Assembly: GCF_009730915.1 (NCBI RefSeq)
Contig: NC_052494.1
Coordinates: 496,001 to 560,000 of the forward strand
Origin: Dioscorea cayenensis subsp. rotundata
Taxonomy: Eukaryota; Streptophyta; Magnoliopsida; Dioscoreales; Dioscoreaceae
Length of the DNA: 64,000 nucleotides
Direction of reading: 5' to 3'
The number at the start of each line of letters is the position of its first letter. The stretch's first letter is position 1. The translations under genes were made by a program, and so were the position numbers. Below, piece by piece: positions 1 to 12,569 of this stretch. Under the pieces are notes generated by a model, which worked only from the letters and a program-made list of their open reading frames with translations, ran no database searches and was not told the DNA's origin.

Positions 1-1161
1 TTATCTAGCTTTACTAATTAAATTACCCCTTTTCCTTTTATCTTTGAAAAAAAAAATCAAAATTAAATATTTATTTATAATTTTATTCTAATTTTAACCA
101 TATATATGAGTGAAGTTGAATATATGGTGTGTGCAATGGCACTTTTGTTCTCATTGAAGTTATATATTGATGTAAAAAAATATATATTTAATAATAGTTA
201 AGCATGATTTTATTATTATTATTATTATTATTAATAGGATTTATCCTTTAAGAATGTCTATATTAACTGTTGAATTATTATTGAACATTTTATTTATGAA
301 CAATATTAAACAGTATCAAATAGTATTACATAATAATGCATAATAATAAAAAAAATAATTTTACATAATATTTTTATAGACAATAGTTATTGGATAATAA
401 TTTAACGGCCGTAAATAAACATTCCTAAAGTAAGCAAATAATTTAAACCATATTATTATTATTATTAGGAAGAGGAGGTGGATAATTTTCTTGAGAATAT
501 GTAGAATGAAAAGGATGGGTATGATTGGCTTTTAGACAATATGTTATTTTTTATGAAAAAAAAAAAGAGAAGGGATGAGTCATGTAGATGAGGTTTGTTA
601 GGTCATGGAAATGAACTGGCATGCAAAAGTTATTCTTGCTGACAAACTATCAAATAAATATTTTAATGATAAGAAAACCACTTCATTTATGACCATAATA
701 ACAAAAGCAAGTTTTTTTTATTTTCTTAAAATAAAAAAAAAACAAATTTATTTTTTTAAAGGGAAAAGACTCCAACCAAGCATCCTTTTTTGCGTCATTT
801 TCATTTTATTGCCCCTCATGTAAAATAAATTAAATATGATATTTTCCTTCATCATCATTATTATTTCATATGAACCCTATAAATTCTTATATTTGTATTT
901 TGTATACCCAATTAAGTTATTAATTATTACAAATATAACAAAGAGTTTTAATAAATGTAATTATAAGGGGTTTTCCAATTGTATATTTGCCATTTAATTA
1001 GTATGTCAATTTCCTACTAGAATTAGTCAATAAGCAAAATAATTAAAGTTTATTCTACCTTATATAGATATAATTTTTGATCCTATGAAGGAATACTTTT
1101 AGGGCATGATTTTAAAGCACATGGAATCTTAGGTCAAGTGATGGCTCAGAGTCTCTCTTAC

Positions 1162-1192
<31 letters not shown>

Positions 1193-1548
1193 AAAGTACT
1201 TTAATTTGTCTGTTTGTTTAGAGAGAGAGGGAGATATTCCTTAATTCACATCACTAGGCTTGCAAGTGAGAACAAAACATCATACTAACTTTAGAATCCC
1301 TTGTTGTTTATTTAAAGTTCATTGGCTTCCAAATCCATTTGTTGATGTTTGCTTGGATTCCTTCCTTCTTTTTTTCTTACCATCCATCTCACTTCCCTTT
1401 CTTTTTTCTTCCATTTTGTTCTTATCTTCTATCCACAATTTATATTTATTATTTTATTATATATATATTATTAATAAATGTGGACAAACAATATAATAGA
1501 TCTCTCAACAATCATAATCATTAATGTATAATCTTATTTATAGAAGAA

Positions 1549-1585
<37 letters not shown>

Positions 1586-2657
1586 GTTTTGTATATTTTC
1601 TATTAATTGAATGGTTTGTGGTTTAATTAGTAGATTAAATTTAATTGTTGGAAATTTGAAGGCTTTTTTAATAATAATAATAATAATAATATAACTTTTT
1701 CAAAAAAGAAAAAAAAAAAGGTAGTATGACATGTTAATGAAATCTTAAAAAATCTTGTAATATTCTTTATATGAGGAGAGGAATAGAATGGAACCTTGTC
1801 TACATATGACCAACTATTTTCTTCATATTCTCTCTCTCTATTTATTTAGACTTGAAAACAGTTTTCCTTTTCATAATTATTATTATAAACAATATAAATT
1901 ATACAAAAGAGCTTATAACCAAATGGTATTTGATATTTAAAAAAAAAACATAAGTGAGAAATTCAAAATATCTCGAATTCAAGATTCTTTGGACGCAATA
2001 AAAATAAGAGAAATTGTTCATATCATCCCTCCAACTTTCTCACTCGATAAAAAAATTCATGGACTATTTCATATCCCAAAAATCTTTTTTTTTTTTTTTT
2101 TTTTTTTCTGACACAATTTAAAAGTTTATTTTTCAGTACTTTTGTCAAAAATGCCCCTCAGCGATTTTAAATGGAAACATAAAATAATAAACAAGAAACT
2201 AAAATATTAAATATCAAAAACAAATATTAAACAAAAACGATATATTTTTAAATGAAAACCTATGTAGTTACGCATAAACACACAATGTTAAATAAAAGAT
2301 ATACTTAATAAACCGGAAATACATTTAGTAAGTGATACAAAATTGGATTTTTTAAATCAAATAAACTAATGCAGAAACTGAAAAATAAGTAAACTGAAAA
2401 AAAAAAAAAAAAGAAGGACGGTAGGAGAAATTAAAATATCATAGGGACTATAAGGGGTATTTGAAAAGTTACAATGATTAATAAATAATTTTTCCTAATA
2501 ATAACATGTGCGAGTCATGCGGTAAGGAGCTAGATCTCTAACCCTCGTCCTCAACCCGAGGTGCTGCAGCTGGATGATTAATTCTCAAGCCAATATAGTA
2601 CATGTCGCTTTCCAAAGAAAAAAAAAACCAATATATATATCTTCAAATTAGCCCGTG

Positions 2658-2688
<31 letters not shown>

Positions 2689-2888
2689 AACTTAGTTAGT
2701 GTGTATGATATATAAACAATTAATTTAATTTTCTCAAATAAACTACTTCAATAATAACTCATCAAAAATTTCTCATACTTCTCTACCATATATAATATAC
2801 ATACATACATAAATATATATATACACCATCTTATCCCTTTTTTAAATATTTTTTTATATATTTAATCATATTTATTTATTTATTTCTC

Positions 2889-2924
<36 letters not shown>

Positions 2925-2974
2925 GAGATAGAGATAGGGATGGAGAGATAGAGATGGAGAGAGAGAATCCAGGG

Positions 2975-3095
2975 AGAAGTGGGGCCCGGTCCAGAAGGTC
3001 CGGAAAGCGACAGATCGTGCGGCGAACCGAACCGGACCGATTCTCCTCGTCACACGTGGCCGACATGCCACGTATGTTACTGGGGCCCACACTGT
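2975..3095. promoter_or_regulatory. GC-rich promoter-like island with G-box and GGGCCC motifs
   Basis: This short GC-rich block sits in very AT-rich DNA. It contains GGGGCCCGG near 2980, a G-box core CACGTG at 3053-3058, a second ACGT core in GCCACGTA about 10 bases further on, and TGGGGCCCACA near 3081. G-box (bZIP/bHLH) and TGGGCC-type (TCP) sites are common in plant promoters. A pyrimidine-rich stretch follows, as in a leader, but no coding exon follows within 4 kb. A Stowaway-like MITE lies 120 bp downstream. It could be an orphan promoter, a remnant of a lost gene, or the promoter of an untranslated RNA. Confidence 0.35.
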
Positions 3096-3214
3096 TTTCC
3101 AAAGAATCTTTCTACTTCCAAAACCCCACTCTTTTTTTACCCCTGCCTCCCTCCTCTCCAATACCTTCGTTGTTTAGCATTTACATTAATAATTAAAAAA
3201 AAATTATAATACTA

Positions 3215-3485
3215 CTCTCTCCATTTCTGTTTATCTGTCGTGATTAACCAAAATTTACATACAAAAAAATTAGGTATTTCATAAAATTTTATAAAAAATT
3301 AGTTATCATTCCAAAATTACTCATAATTTATATCTTCACGTTTCTCTCTCATATTTAATTCCAATAATAGAATTAAATAAATTGCTAAGGGTAATTTAAA
3401 AAAAAACAATAAATATTTTTTGATGTTAAAAATTGACATATAAAAAATAACATGGATTTGTGACAAATAAAAAAAACGGAGGGAG
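3215..3485. mobile_element. Stowaway-like (Tc1/mariner) MITE, 271 bp
   Basis: The ends are inverted repeats of the Stowaway type. The left end reads CTCTCTCCATTTCTGTTTAT and the reverse complement of the right end reads CTCCCTCCGTTTTTTTTAT. Both are followed by a TGTC/TGTCA-like word. TA dinucleotides flank both ends (3213-3214 and 3486-3487), as expected for the TA target of this superfamily. The interior is AT-rich and non-coding, so the element would have moved with a transposase supplied in trans. A related copy lies at 43335-43596. Confidence 0.8.
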
Positions 3486-5084
3486 TATATATATATATAT
3501 ATATATAATTTTGTATTTACATAATTTTGTATATAAGTGAGATATTGTTTATTTATTTATTTATTTCTAAAGATTTGTATGGTGTTATTTTTCAAATATT
3601 AAAAAAAAGTTGAATAAATGCAAGCATATTTATAGCTTTTAATGAATAAAAACTCAAAGGGGCCGTTCACTTGTTGGTCTATCAGAGTAGTATTTGTGTT
3701 ATTGGTAAAAAATATTAACTCTACTTATGTAAAAATGTGATTTATTTATTTTATAAAAAATAAATAAAATAAGTTTTTAAATTTAAAAATTAAATAATAT
3801 AATGATCACTATAATAGTTGAATGGTAAGATATTTAACTGTTATGTGATTAAAAGAAGTGATTTGTCCGTATTTTAAAAAAAACTAATACATTAAAATAG
3901 ATTTTTTATGGTAAAAAAAAATCAATTTACGAAGCCTTTAAAGGAAAGTTAAACAACTCTCCAACGTACACATTTTTTTTTAATTAGTTTTAAGAACTTC
4001 AATATGCACTTAGAAATTATAAATATATATGTGCCTTAATTTAATTTTTTTTTTTTTTGCTAAAACCCTATTTGTAAATCTTTTTCCTCAACTTATAATT
4101 TGTAAAAAATATTAATAATTGTAGAGGAATATATGCCCAAAAAGAAAATGTACTATTGGTATATTAGGAGAATGAAAGGGAAATAGGTATTTGAAACTAT
4201 GCACTATCATATGTGGTTTAGATTCTCGAATAACATGAAGGATCCATATGAGAAGGACAGGAGAAAGATATATATGAATTGGACCACTAAATTAATTTTT
4301 TTATGGTTTAAATTTAGTGTTAAATGATAAGTCATTTCAGCTTAAAATTTTAACTAAATAGAATAATATGTATATATGATTTATATATTTAAATCAATAT
4401 TTAAAATTATGTTATCGACTGTGTTTATGAACTCAAATTAAAAATTAGTACAATTGGGCTGATTGAAGTGGTATAAATTTCAGTCGTTTAAGCAAATATT
4501 TTTAAATTCGAATCTTCATATATATGGAAAACACTTACTACTGAAATATTGAGGGAAATTTATTTATTTTTTTTATAGAGCTTTAATATTTTGTCTCATA
4601 ATAATTTAAAATATATTGGGTCAAAAAATGAAAAGTTAAACAGTGATATAGATTATGAATTATTAGGATTTGTCATTCAAACATGAGAATAAGTTTTTTA
4701 ATTATTAAAATTTAATTAATTTTGGAAATAAATATGGGAAAAAAGAAAATAGGTTAGGTAAAGATATGAGAACATAATCTAGAAAATGATTCTTGAAATA
4801 TGAAGCACTATATAATCCATTATCTTTGAATGGTGTTTGTTGGCCGTTCCTTTTTATCACATAACTTTTTATCGAAAGTTTGGGTGCTCATTAGAGTGGG
4901 AATATCATGGCCCATCTATTCAAGAAACTCAACTCCCCACTCTTTACATTTTCAAATGGTTGACCTAAATAGAAATAAAGGTAAACAAATAAATAAATAA
5001 ACTAGGGTTTGAGTATGAACAATATGAAATCAAGTAAAAAAATTATAATCCGATAGTAATATATATATATATATGTGTGTGTGT

Positions 5085-5336
5085 GAAAGAAACATCAATT
5101 GCGGAAGTCCGTAGTTGGGCACTATAAGCACCACATACTTATTATGGGGTTGATTAGGTTTAGTTACGGTCGAGTATTTTACTTTTTATTGTGCTACTAT
5201 TTATAAGTATGGTGAACTGTCAAATCCTATTTTTACTCGACCTATAGGAACTCAAATAAGCAAAACTAAAAAAAAATCCTTTAATGAATTTATAGTGTTT
5301 ACCGTGCCCAACTGCGATCATAGTTGATGTTTCTTC
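5085..5336. mobile_element. MITE-like element with long terminal inverted repeats, about 252 bp
   Basis: The left end GAAAGAAACATCAATTGCGG continues to GTTGGGCAC at about 5122. The reverse complement of the right end reads GAAGAAACATCAACTATGAT and also continues to a GTTGGGCAC block. The arms are about 35 bp with scattered mismatches, and a second symmetric block around GTCGAGTA lies nearer the centre. The element sits inside a TA microsatellite, so target-site duplications cannot be read. It has no coding capacity and the superfamily is not assigned. Confidence 0.6.
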
Positions 5337-6252
5337 TATATATATATATATATATTAATTATCGCGAACCAAATAATTTTTATTCATGATATTATAAAAA
5401 AATAAATAGTAAGTATTCACACACACATATATATATATATACATGATGTTTTGAGCTTCATCTAATATTTTTTATATATGAAATATGAACTATGATAAAT
5501 ATATCAAAGTATTATTTTATGCATGTGTTCTATACTAAACTATTTTTTTTAAAATTTATATAGTTGTATCATAATAATATTAAGAATATTATTTTCCTTG
5601 AAAATCAAGCTAGTTGGCATTTTTTTATTTTTTAATTGGAATGCTTTATGTAATTATCAATTTAATAATTAATGAACCATGTTTTATTTATTTTTTCTTA
5701 GCCTCATTTAGCTTTGTGTAGAATATATTATACAACTTTTGTCATGCTCTAATATTTTAATTATATATATATATATATATATAACATTTTTTTTGAAAAA
5801 ATTTATAATAGCAAGACTTATATGCTGTAAATGACAAGCAACCCCTTCTCTTATTTATTTTTTTATTATTTTCTCCCACAATGTAAACACAACCCAACTT
5901 TGAATTTAATATTTATTATTATTAAATAAATGTGAGAAAGTAGAGAAAAGCATGGGAAATGTGTGGTTATGGAAAATGGTGAAGGTTTGGTATTGGAATC
6001 TTAAAAGAAAACCCTTGACATTTAGCACCTTCAAAAGCATCCTTCTTCATTGGCCTTCCAACTCCCTAAGATTCTCACAATAATATAAATTTAAATATTT
6101 ATTAAAAGTTCTTATATATATATATATATATATATATATGTTTCTTAAGATCATATAAACAACGCTTGTACTTGCTACTCACATCTATGACACTTGTCCC
6201 TATAGTGAACCACCCAATGAATGAATTAATAAATAAGTTTAACTTATATCTC

Positions 6253-6284
<32 letters not shown>

Positions 6285-7364
6285 CTATACATACTATTAA
6301 AGTAGATATATAATCTACTCCGAGAGCATTTTAAGAAACAATTTTATTTTACTTTTATTTTTAAGTTTTTATTTATATTACTTATAATATTAATAATTAA
6401 AAAATATTAATTGCATCTAATTATTTATGTAATAAATGTCCATAAAACCTTTAAAATCCAAAATATACAATAGTTTTCATGGTATGAGTTATTTAATTAT
6501 ATTATTTTATATATGATATTGCCTCAAAACTTCTCACAAAATTTTAAAAATTTCGATGTGAAACCGGGAAGAATGCCTAGTTATTATTATTATTATTACT
6601 ATCTGGCTTTAGTATAAGTTTATTAATTTTAAGGGCATGAATCATGCTATTAAAAGTATGCTAGAAATCAATTTTATTTTAATAAATTTTATAAATAAAT
6701 TTTTATAATTGAAAAGGATTACTAAATCATGGAAAATTTACCTTTCAATTCTTGGCAGTTTACAATTTTTCTCAGATCTCGTATTTTTTTCATACATTTT
6801 AGTCCCTCATTTTTAATTTTTATATTTTTTAATGTTTATTATATTAGTTATTTTTTTGAATACTAAAAAATATTTTTAAATCACATGTATTAATCTTGCT
6901 CTTCACAAGCCTATTGGAGCTGAGCCAACCACTTGTAAGCATTTTATTGAGTACTACTAGTCAGAAATAAATCTGGATTTAAAAATAAATAATTAAAAAA
7001 TAGACTTTTTTTTTAAAATATAAAAAATTTGAGAGATTTTTTATTATGAAATTGGAAAAAATAGAAAAATGTCTAGTTAATTTATATACTCCTATATATA
7101 TATTTAATGCATATTTAAATAAGAAAAATATCAAGATAATTCCATATTAAAAAAAAAGAAATTTGTTTTTTTCTCTAATCGGGTTTCGGACTCTGGATTC
7201 CAACCCGACCCGTTAAGAAAAGCGACGCGGTTTCCCGACTCCGACCCAAATTATCCGGGTGAGATAAAAAGATTACGCGACGCCTCGACGATTCCCGGTT
7301 CAACTTAAACCGATTCGGTTCGAATCCGGTCTGAACCGGGTTCGGTTCATCAGTGTTTCTTTTG

Positions 7365-7372
7365 TATAAAAG
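7365..7372 (+). promoter_or_regulatory. TATA box of the HHO gene
   Basis: TATAAAAG lies about 70 bases before the chosen start codon, at the end of a locally GC-rich proximal promoter (about 7185-7360) rich in GGTTCGG/AACCG words. The distance suits a short leader, which is CT-rich (CTCTCTTGCTTCTCC) just after the box. No transcript data are available, so the transcription start is inferred. Confidence 0.6.
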
Positions 7373-7441
7373 AGACGCCTTTCTCTCTTGCTTCTCCTCG
7401 TTCCCTTCGTTGGAGGTGGAAGGCGAAGCGGAGAGTGGAGG

Positions 7442-9447
7442 ATGGCCTCGATCGCGCCGGAGATGAGCCTCGATCTGAAGCTCTCGGCTACGAGGACCAT
7501 CGGAGGATTCCTCCGGGAGGCATCGGCGATGGGCGACGGTGAAGCCCGGGTCGCTAAACTCGAAGAGTTTGTCAGAGTTTTAGAAGAAGAGAAGAGAAAG
7601 ATCGAAGCGTTTAAGCGCGAGCTTCCGCTTTGCATGGTTCTCGTTACCGATGGTTGGTTTCCGATTGATTCTTGTTTTTTTTTTATATTTTTTTTTGGAA
7701 GAATTTTTGTGGATTTGTTTTGAAATTCTTTGTGGGTTTTCAGTGATTGGGGGATTGAAGGAGGAGCTGGAGCAATGCCGGGGAGATCGGTTTGATAGGG
7801 AGGTGGAGGAGTTTATGCCGATGAAGAGAAGTAAATTGGAGGAGGAGATGGAGGAGAGGGCGAAGTTGGAATTGGATTCTAGGGATAAGATGAACTGGAT
7901 GAGCTCGGCTCAGCTTTGGAGTGACAATTACAGTGATAATGATAAGAAGAAAACCTCTGAAGAGGTGCAACATTGATCCATCAAACATGAAATTTTTCTC
8001 TGAAATAATCTGGCTCTTGTGGATAGTTTAATGGTTTTTAATGGAAAAAGATGAGTCTTTTATTCATGAAATGAGGTTGTTTTGGATTCACTGCTATCCT
8101 TTCTCGTTTCTTGTAATAGATTATATCATGTTTACATATCCATAGTTCACTGGTTTGCAGAGAAAAAGATGTTTTTTCTGTGATAATTTATTTGCTTCAA
8201 AATATGATGTGAAGTGGCAAGGTTGGGGATGTTTTGATTGTTTCTCTGGAATGGATTCTCTGAAAATGACTTCTTTTTTTTTTTTAAACAAGAGTTTGAT
8301 TGGTTTCTGAGATTAATTTTTAATTTTTTTTTTAATCTTTTATGACAGAAAGGTGAGAAACAACCCGGACTTGATTTGGAACCAAGGAACAAGAACAGAG
8401 GAGCATTTATCCCATTCAATGGTGTGTTACCAGCAGAGAAGGATGAGAAACCGGCCGGGCCTTTGCCAGACCTCTCCTTGCTCTCTTCGGCGGTCAAGAG
8501 CTCTAGGCCAGTTGCAATGATGCAGGAGGATCATCTTTATGGCGGTTCTAATGGCGGTGGGAGAGCTCCAACCAGCACCGGCCTAAGTTTGCAGGCACAG
8601 CAGCAGCCTGCCAGGAAGGCAAGGAGATGCTGGTCACCGGAGCTTCACCGGAGGTTTGTCATCTCACTGCAGCAGCTTGGTGGTGCACAAGGTTAGCTGA
8701 AGTCTTTAAATGTTTATGTTTGTAGTGATTGGATTAAGATAATGGTGTTTGGATTCCAAAAGGAGGATTTTTTTTTTCCCTGCTGAGATTTTTATTGATT
8801 TTTGACGAATTGGATCTATTCATTATGGTTTTGTTTTTAGAAAGTTGCTAATTTGTGGGTTTGTGCTGAATGAATGGAAAAGCGTACTTTTGTTTAGTCT
8901 CAGTTACAGATAACTTTTTATGTATTTTCAAACTAAAAGTTGGATTCCATGGATGTGGATATGAACTTTAGTACTTTATTGATTTTGCTGTCAATGATCT
9001 AATGTAACCTCTTTTCCTTATCATGCAGTGGCTACTCCAAAGCAAATCAGGGAATTGATGAAGGTCGATGGACTTACAAATGATGAAGTGAAAAGTCATT
9101 TGCAGGTGAGGTTTTGTTCTTCATTTCCTCATTCGGTTCTCTTCTGCAACATCGATGGTACATGTTTAATGAATGAATGGTTTCGGGTAATGTTTCAGAA
9201 ATATCGGTTGCATGCTCGGAGGGCACCTAACTCTTCTGTTCAAGCTAATCAACAAGTTCTTGTGATGGGAAGTCTATGGCCTTCTCAAGATCACTACACT
9301 GCCGTCTTGTCACAGCAGAGTGCTTCCCCATCTGGGTCTCCTCAGAGCCCTCTGCAATTGGCCGATGTTTCACGAGCAATCTCTGTTACTGCCGGAGATA
9401 GCTATGAGGAAGAGGATGGCAAATCAGAAAGTTATGGTTGGAAATGA
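7442..9447 (+). CDS. HHO: GARP (G2-like) transcription factor, HRS1/HHO (NIGT1) family
   Basis: Five exons (7442-7652, 7744-7964, 8349-8691, 9029-9105, 9199-9447) join in phase to give 366 residues. An EAR-like LDLKL motif lies at residues 10-14. The family's conserved N-terminal helix, ending [11 protein letters not shown], covers about 35-65. A G2-like Myb DNA-binding domain covers about 233-292 and includes [12 protein letters not shown], the [11 protein letters not shown] helix and SHLQKYR. The C-terminus ESYGWK matches the family's usual tail. HHO/NIGT1 proteins are nuclear repressors that act in nitrate and phosphate starvation signalling; that role is inferred from the family. The start was chosen because it is the first ATG after the TATA box and gives the conserved N-terminus. 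The member number within the family is not assigned. Confidence 0.93.
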
Positions 9448-9654
9448 AACTGATTGAACTTGCGGCTAATAATAAGATGCTTTTTATTGAAACTAATCGA
9501 TCGAGTTTTCGAGTGATTGTGAATTGTTGGAGTTTGAGAATTTGAGAGTTTGCTGAGGGAGAGACTGACTGGTGGGTGGGTTAGTGTTGTATAGTAAAAT
9601 CGGAAGTTTTGCTGATAGAAATGTTGTCCTTGAATTGCAATGTGAATGGACTGA

Positions 9655-9660
9655 AATAAA
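9655..9660 (+). terminator. Polyadenylation signal of the HHO gene
   Basis: AATAAA lies about 210 bases after the HHO stop codon and is followed by a T-rich stretch. This spacing is normal for a plant 3' UTR. The signal is read by eye only; plant poly(A) signals are loose, so the cleavage site itself is not fixed. Confidence 0.5.
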
Positions 9661-9699
9661 GTTTTATACAACATAAAGGCCATGTTTGCTGAGGAGTGC

Positions 9700-11278
9700 A
9701 GTCATGGAGTTCCTCAGATGAAATTTTGTGGAGAGGTTTTATTTTTTCTTTTTCTTCCTTTTTTTTTTCCCTTGTCGCGTCTCCTTTGCTATGTATGTTT
9801 GCTGAATATGCAACTGTAATTTCGACAGAAATTTTTGCTGGTTTTCAATATGAACAAGATCTTTGAATTACAATCTTTGTGGTTGCTTATTTCTGTTGCA
9901 TCAGTGTATCTGATTCCAACTTTTGCACTGAATTGGTTGTATTAACATTCAAATGGATAACACTCTTGTGATTGATATCAATTATTCGTTCTTTTTCGAA
10001 GCACTAAAATTTGCTGTCTTTGTTGGCACCAATTGCAGAAGGTATCATCATCGTCGAAGGTTCAATGAATAAAGTCATCTTTGAAAACTTAGTAAGGGAA
10101 TCTAGAACTTGAAATGGTCCTTCATTCTGACAAACAAGAGGTCTATAATGGTTTCAACAAATTGTTAGGTAGCAGGATTGCTGTCCATTATTTTCACATG
10201 CAGAAGCCAAGCCAACGATGTTTTTATTGTCTTCAAAGTTCAATTAAGATCAAGATTATTTCTGAATGAATGAAATGGAGCTAGTTTTACTGCAAGAAAG
10301 CTCAAGAGAAGCCATTAATAATGAAATTTAGCAATGTTGAAGCTTGAAAAACATCGGCATTGAATGTTTTACTGATTCTTTGGATGCCAAGATATGTATG
10401 ATTTTGAAAGGGATGAATTTGTGGATGAAAACAAAGAGTCCTAGTCATTGACGGAGAATATAAAGATTGGATTCTTTCTTGGAAGATGTTGTGAGCCCAC
10501 ATTGAGAGATAAGTTCGGATATTTGATGTTTATCACATGAATCTCTAAAAATAGAAAAGGTGCTTCAATTTGTGACTTAAAAGTATTCTAGGCCGGAAAA
10601 ACAAAATTTGGTTAGTCAAAATCAAGTCACTTTGTTAGATTCGAATGATCTGGGTTCGATTTAATCCAAAAACTTAAGTTGATATGATTTTAAAAAAAAA
10701 ACATGTTTATATATTTAAATCTATATTTTTTAAATTAATTGGCGTAGGACTATTAATTGTTCTTCAAACAAAGTTGAGTTTGAGGGAAAAAATGATTAAT
10801 CAAGACCGAATTCAAGAATAAATTATAAAACAGTCGATTAAAAATAAGAATTACATAGAAAAAAATTGGTCTTATTCATAAATGAATTTTAGAAAATATA
10901 AATAAATCATGTGCACATAAATATTTTTAATTTTTCATTTAACCTTTTTTATTTTTTCGAAAAGGTATTTGACCTTTTTATATCTCTACATTTTACCGAC
11001 CTAATACAAAATTAATAATTTAATTATTTTGTATCTAAGCGTCATTTTTTGTGTTTATAGCGATGCAAAACTATTTTTTCTTAATATTAATTTAAAAATT
11101 ACATTGTCAATCTCATGTTACCTTTTTATTTATATTTATTTGAAAATGATAATTATTCTAAATATCTAAATTATCTAAAAAATAATATAGTAAAAATATA
11201 AGATTAAAAAAAGCTTCACCAATAATCTCTGTCTATTGTTTTGTGGTGTTTGTTTTAATAAAAACCTAAGATTATTAT
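9700..11278. other. Intergenic region, nothing recognised
   Basis: This region holds the HHO 3' flank (to about 9850), then moderately AT-rich DNA without coding signal. The longest minus-strand reading frames are not exon-like. From about 10680 the sequence becomes strongly AT-rich, and it leads into the tandem duplication at 11279. Confidence 0.6.
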
Positions 11279-12470
11279 CCCCAAAGCATGTGCCTTGTTA
11301 AGTTTACTCCACGTTTGTATATATACCCTTGTCATGAGTATTTAGTTAAAAAAAAAAAATATTAAAAAAACTCTAAAAAAAATAAATTATTATTACATAA
11401 TAAAAAAAATCTAATTTTTAAATAAAAATAATGTGAATCGCTTGATTAGGATAAAAAATAAAAACCCCAAAGCCCGTGGCTTGTTGAGTTTACTCCACGT
11501 TTGTATACACACCCATGGCATGCATATTTAGTTAAAAAAATAAATAATAAAAAACTCTGAAAAAATATATTATTATCAAGGTTGTCAGACCCGACTCAGG
11601 CAATGACCCGGCTAAGCCCAGGAGTCAGGGGTCAATGGGTTCGACCGGATCGAACTGGGGTTAAACCGAGGTCAATAATAAAATATAAAAAAATATTATA
11701 ATAATTAATAATTAGCAAATATAATATAAAAAACTACTCAAATTTGATATTTAAATTAATAAATGACCTTATATACAGTAGTGTTTTTTAATTATATCAT
11801 TTATTTTTATATTTTTAAAATATTTACAAATTTAATATATTAATATATAATTATCGAACTTCTCTCGGCGTTATTTATTTATTTGTTTGTGTATTGGTTG
11901 ATTTTGTTAAAATAAATAAGAAATTTAATTTACTAAATTCTTATATCTCAAATGAGTTTTTATTTTGTTTTAAATTTTCTTATATTTTTTATTTTATTAC
12001 AATTTCTTAATAAATTTAAATTTTGGAAAGTATGTCCATAACATATTAATAGATTTTATTTTTAAATGTTAATTTTTGTTGGTATGTTTATGATATATAT
12101 ACATATATATTGTAATTCTATTTATTGATTATAAATTATAAATTAATATTAATAAATATACACGATTTTGTGGTTTTTAATTAAAAATAATAATAAATTA
12201 TTAAATATTGTAAAAAAAACTTAAACATTGTGATCCGATTGACCCGACCGGGTCAACCTATTCCCGGTTAAACCGCTCGGGTCACCGAGTTAACACCGGG
12301 TTTTTTCATACTCGATTCAATGGGGTAAACCCGGGCCGGCCACATGGCCTGTTCCAGGTTTTTCCGGTTGAATTGGCCGGGCCGGGTCTGACAACCTTGA
12401 TTATTATTACATAATAAAAAAATTAATTTTTAAATAAAATAATATAAATCGCTTGATTAAAATAAAAATA
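11279..12470. repeat. 186-bp tandem duplication, second copy interrupted by a transposon
   Basis: Copy 1 runs from about 11279 (CCCCAAAGCATGTGCC) to 11464. Copy 2 starts at 11465 (CCCCAAAGCCCGTGGC), so the period is 186 bp. Shared landmarks are TTTACTCCACGTTTGTAT, TATTTAGTTAAAAAA and ATCGCTTGATTA. Copy 2 is broken at 11575 by an 825-bp element and resumes at 12401, continuing to about 12470. The copies differ at scattered positions, so the duplication is not very recent. Confidence 0.8.
11576..12400. mobile_element. Non-autonomous DNA transposon with 18-bp TIRs, probably Mutator-like, 825 bp
   Basis: Both ends carry the same 18-base inverted repeat TCAAGGTTGTCAGACCCG, followed by imperfectly matching GC-rich subterminal sequence. 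The middle is AT-rich and non-coding. Flanks are ATATTATTA (11567-11575) and TTATTATTA (12401-12409), giving a 9-bp target-site duplication with one mismatch. The intact neighbouring copy of the tandem duplication (near 11380-11400) shows the uninterrupted site, with TTATTATTA present once. A 9-bp duplication fits Mutator-like elements; hAT (8 bp) is the main alternative because the target is low complexity. Confidence 0.75.
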
Positions 12471-12534
12471 TTAACCTTTTTAATTACAATTATACACAGT
12501 AAAACTCTCTGCAGGCACTCGTCGAATCCCACGC

Positions 12535-12569
12535 TAAACCCTAACCCTAACCCTAACCCTAACCCTAAA
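12535..12569 (+). promoter_or_regulatory. Telo-box-like CCCTAA array in the Misato promoter/leader
   Basis: About five CCCTAA hexamers occur in a row, within TAAACCC...CCCTAAAT. AAACCCTAA telo-boxes are known regulatory elements near transcription starts of plant genes for growth and translation. The array lies about 330 bases before the Misato start codon. A plausible leader intron (donor near 12585 at GAG/GTATTA, acceptor at 12891 TTTTTAG) would place it at or near the transcription start. Confidence 0.55.

Larger units (their letters stand above)
1..7180. other. AT-rich intergenic region without a recognised gene
   Basis: No open reading frame here resembles a known protein or shows a coding exon structure. 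The region is AT-rich, with many ATT/TAA and TA microsatellites, for example near 212-235, 1169-1191, 1550-1583, 2899-2920, 6120-6140 and 6253-6284. Two short terminal-inverted-repeat elements (3215-3485 and 5085-5336) and one GC-rich promoter-like island (about 2975-3095) stand out and are listed separately. A small GC-richer patch near 2505-2600, followed by an A run, might be a decayed SINE, but I could not find matching flanking repeats. Confidence 0.7.

Noticed and set aside
1260-1524. Hydrophobic open frames near 1300-1500
   Set aside because: Composed of T-rich sequence translating to Phe/Leu/Ser runs, with no splice context or recognisable motif.
2505-2630. Possible SINE with A-rich end
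   Set aside because: No convincing box A/B pair and no flanking direct repeats could be found.
2954-3196. Overlapping open frames of 60-93 codons on both strands across the GC-rich island
   Set aside because: They overlap each other in several frames, have low-complexity ends and match no family. They follow from the local GC content.
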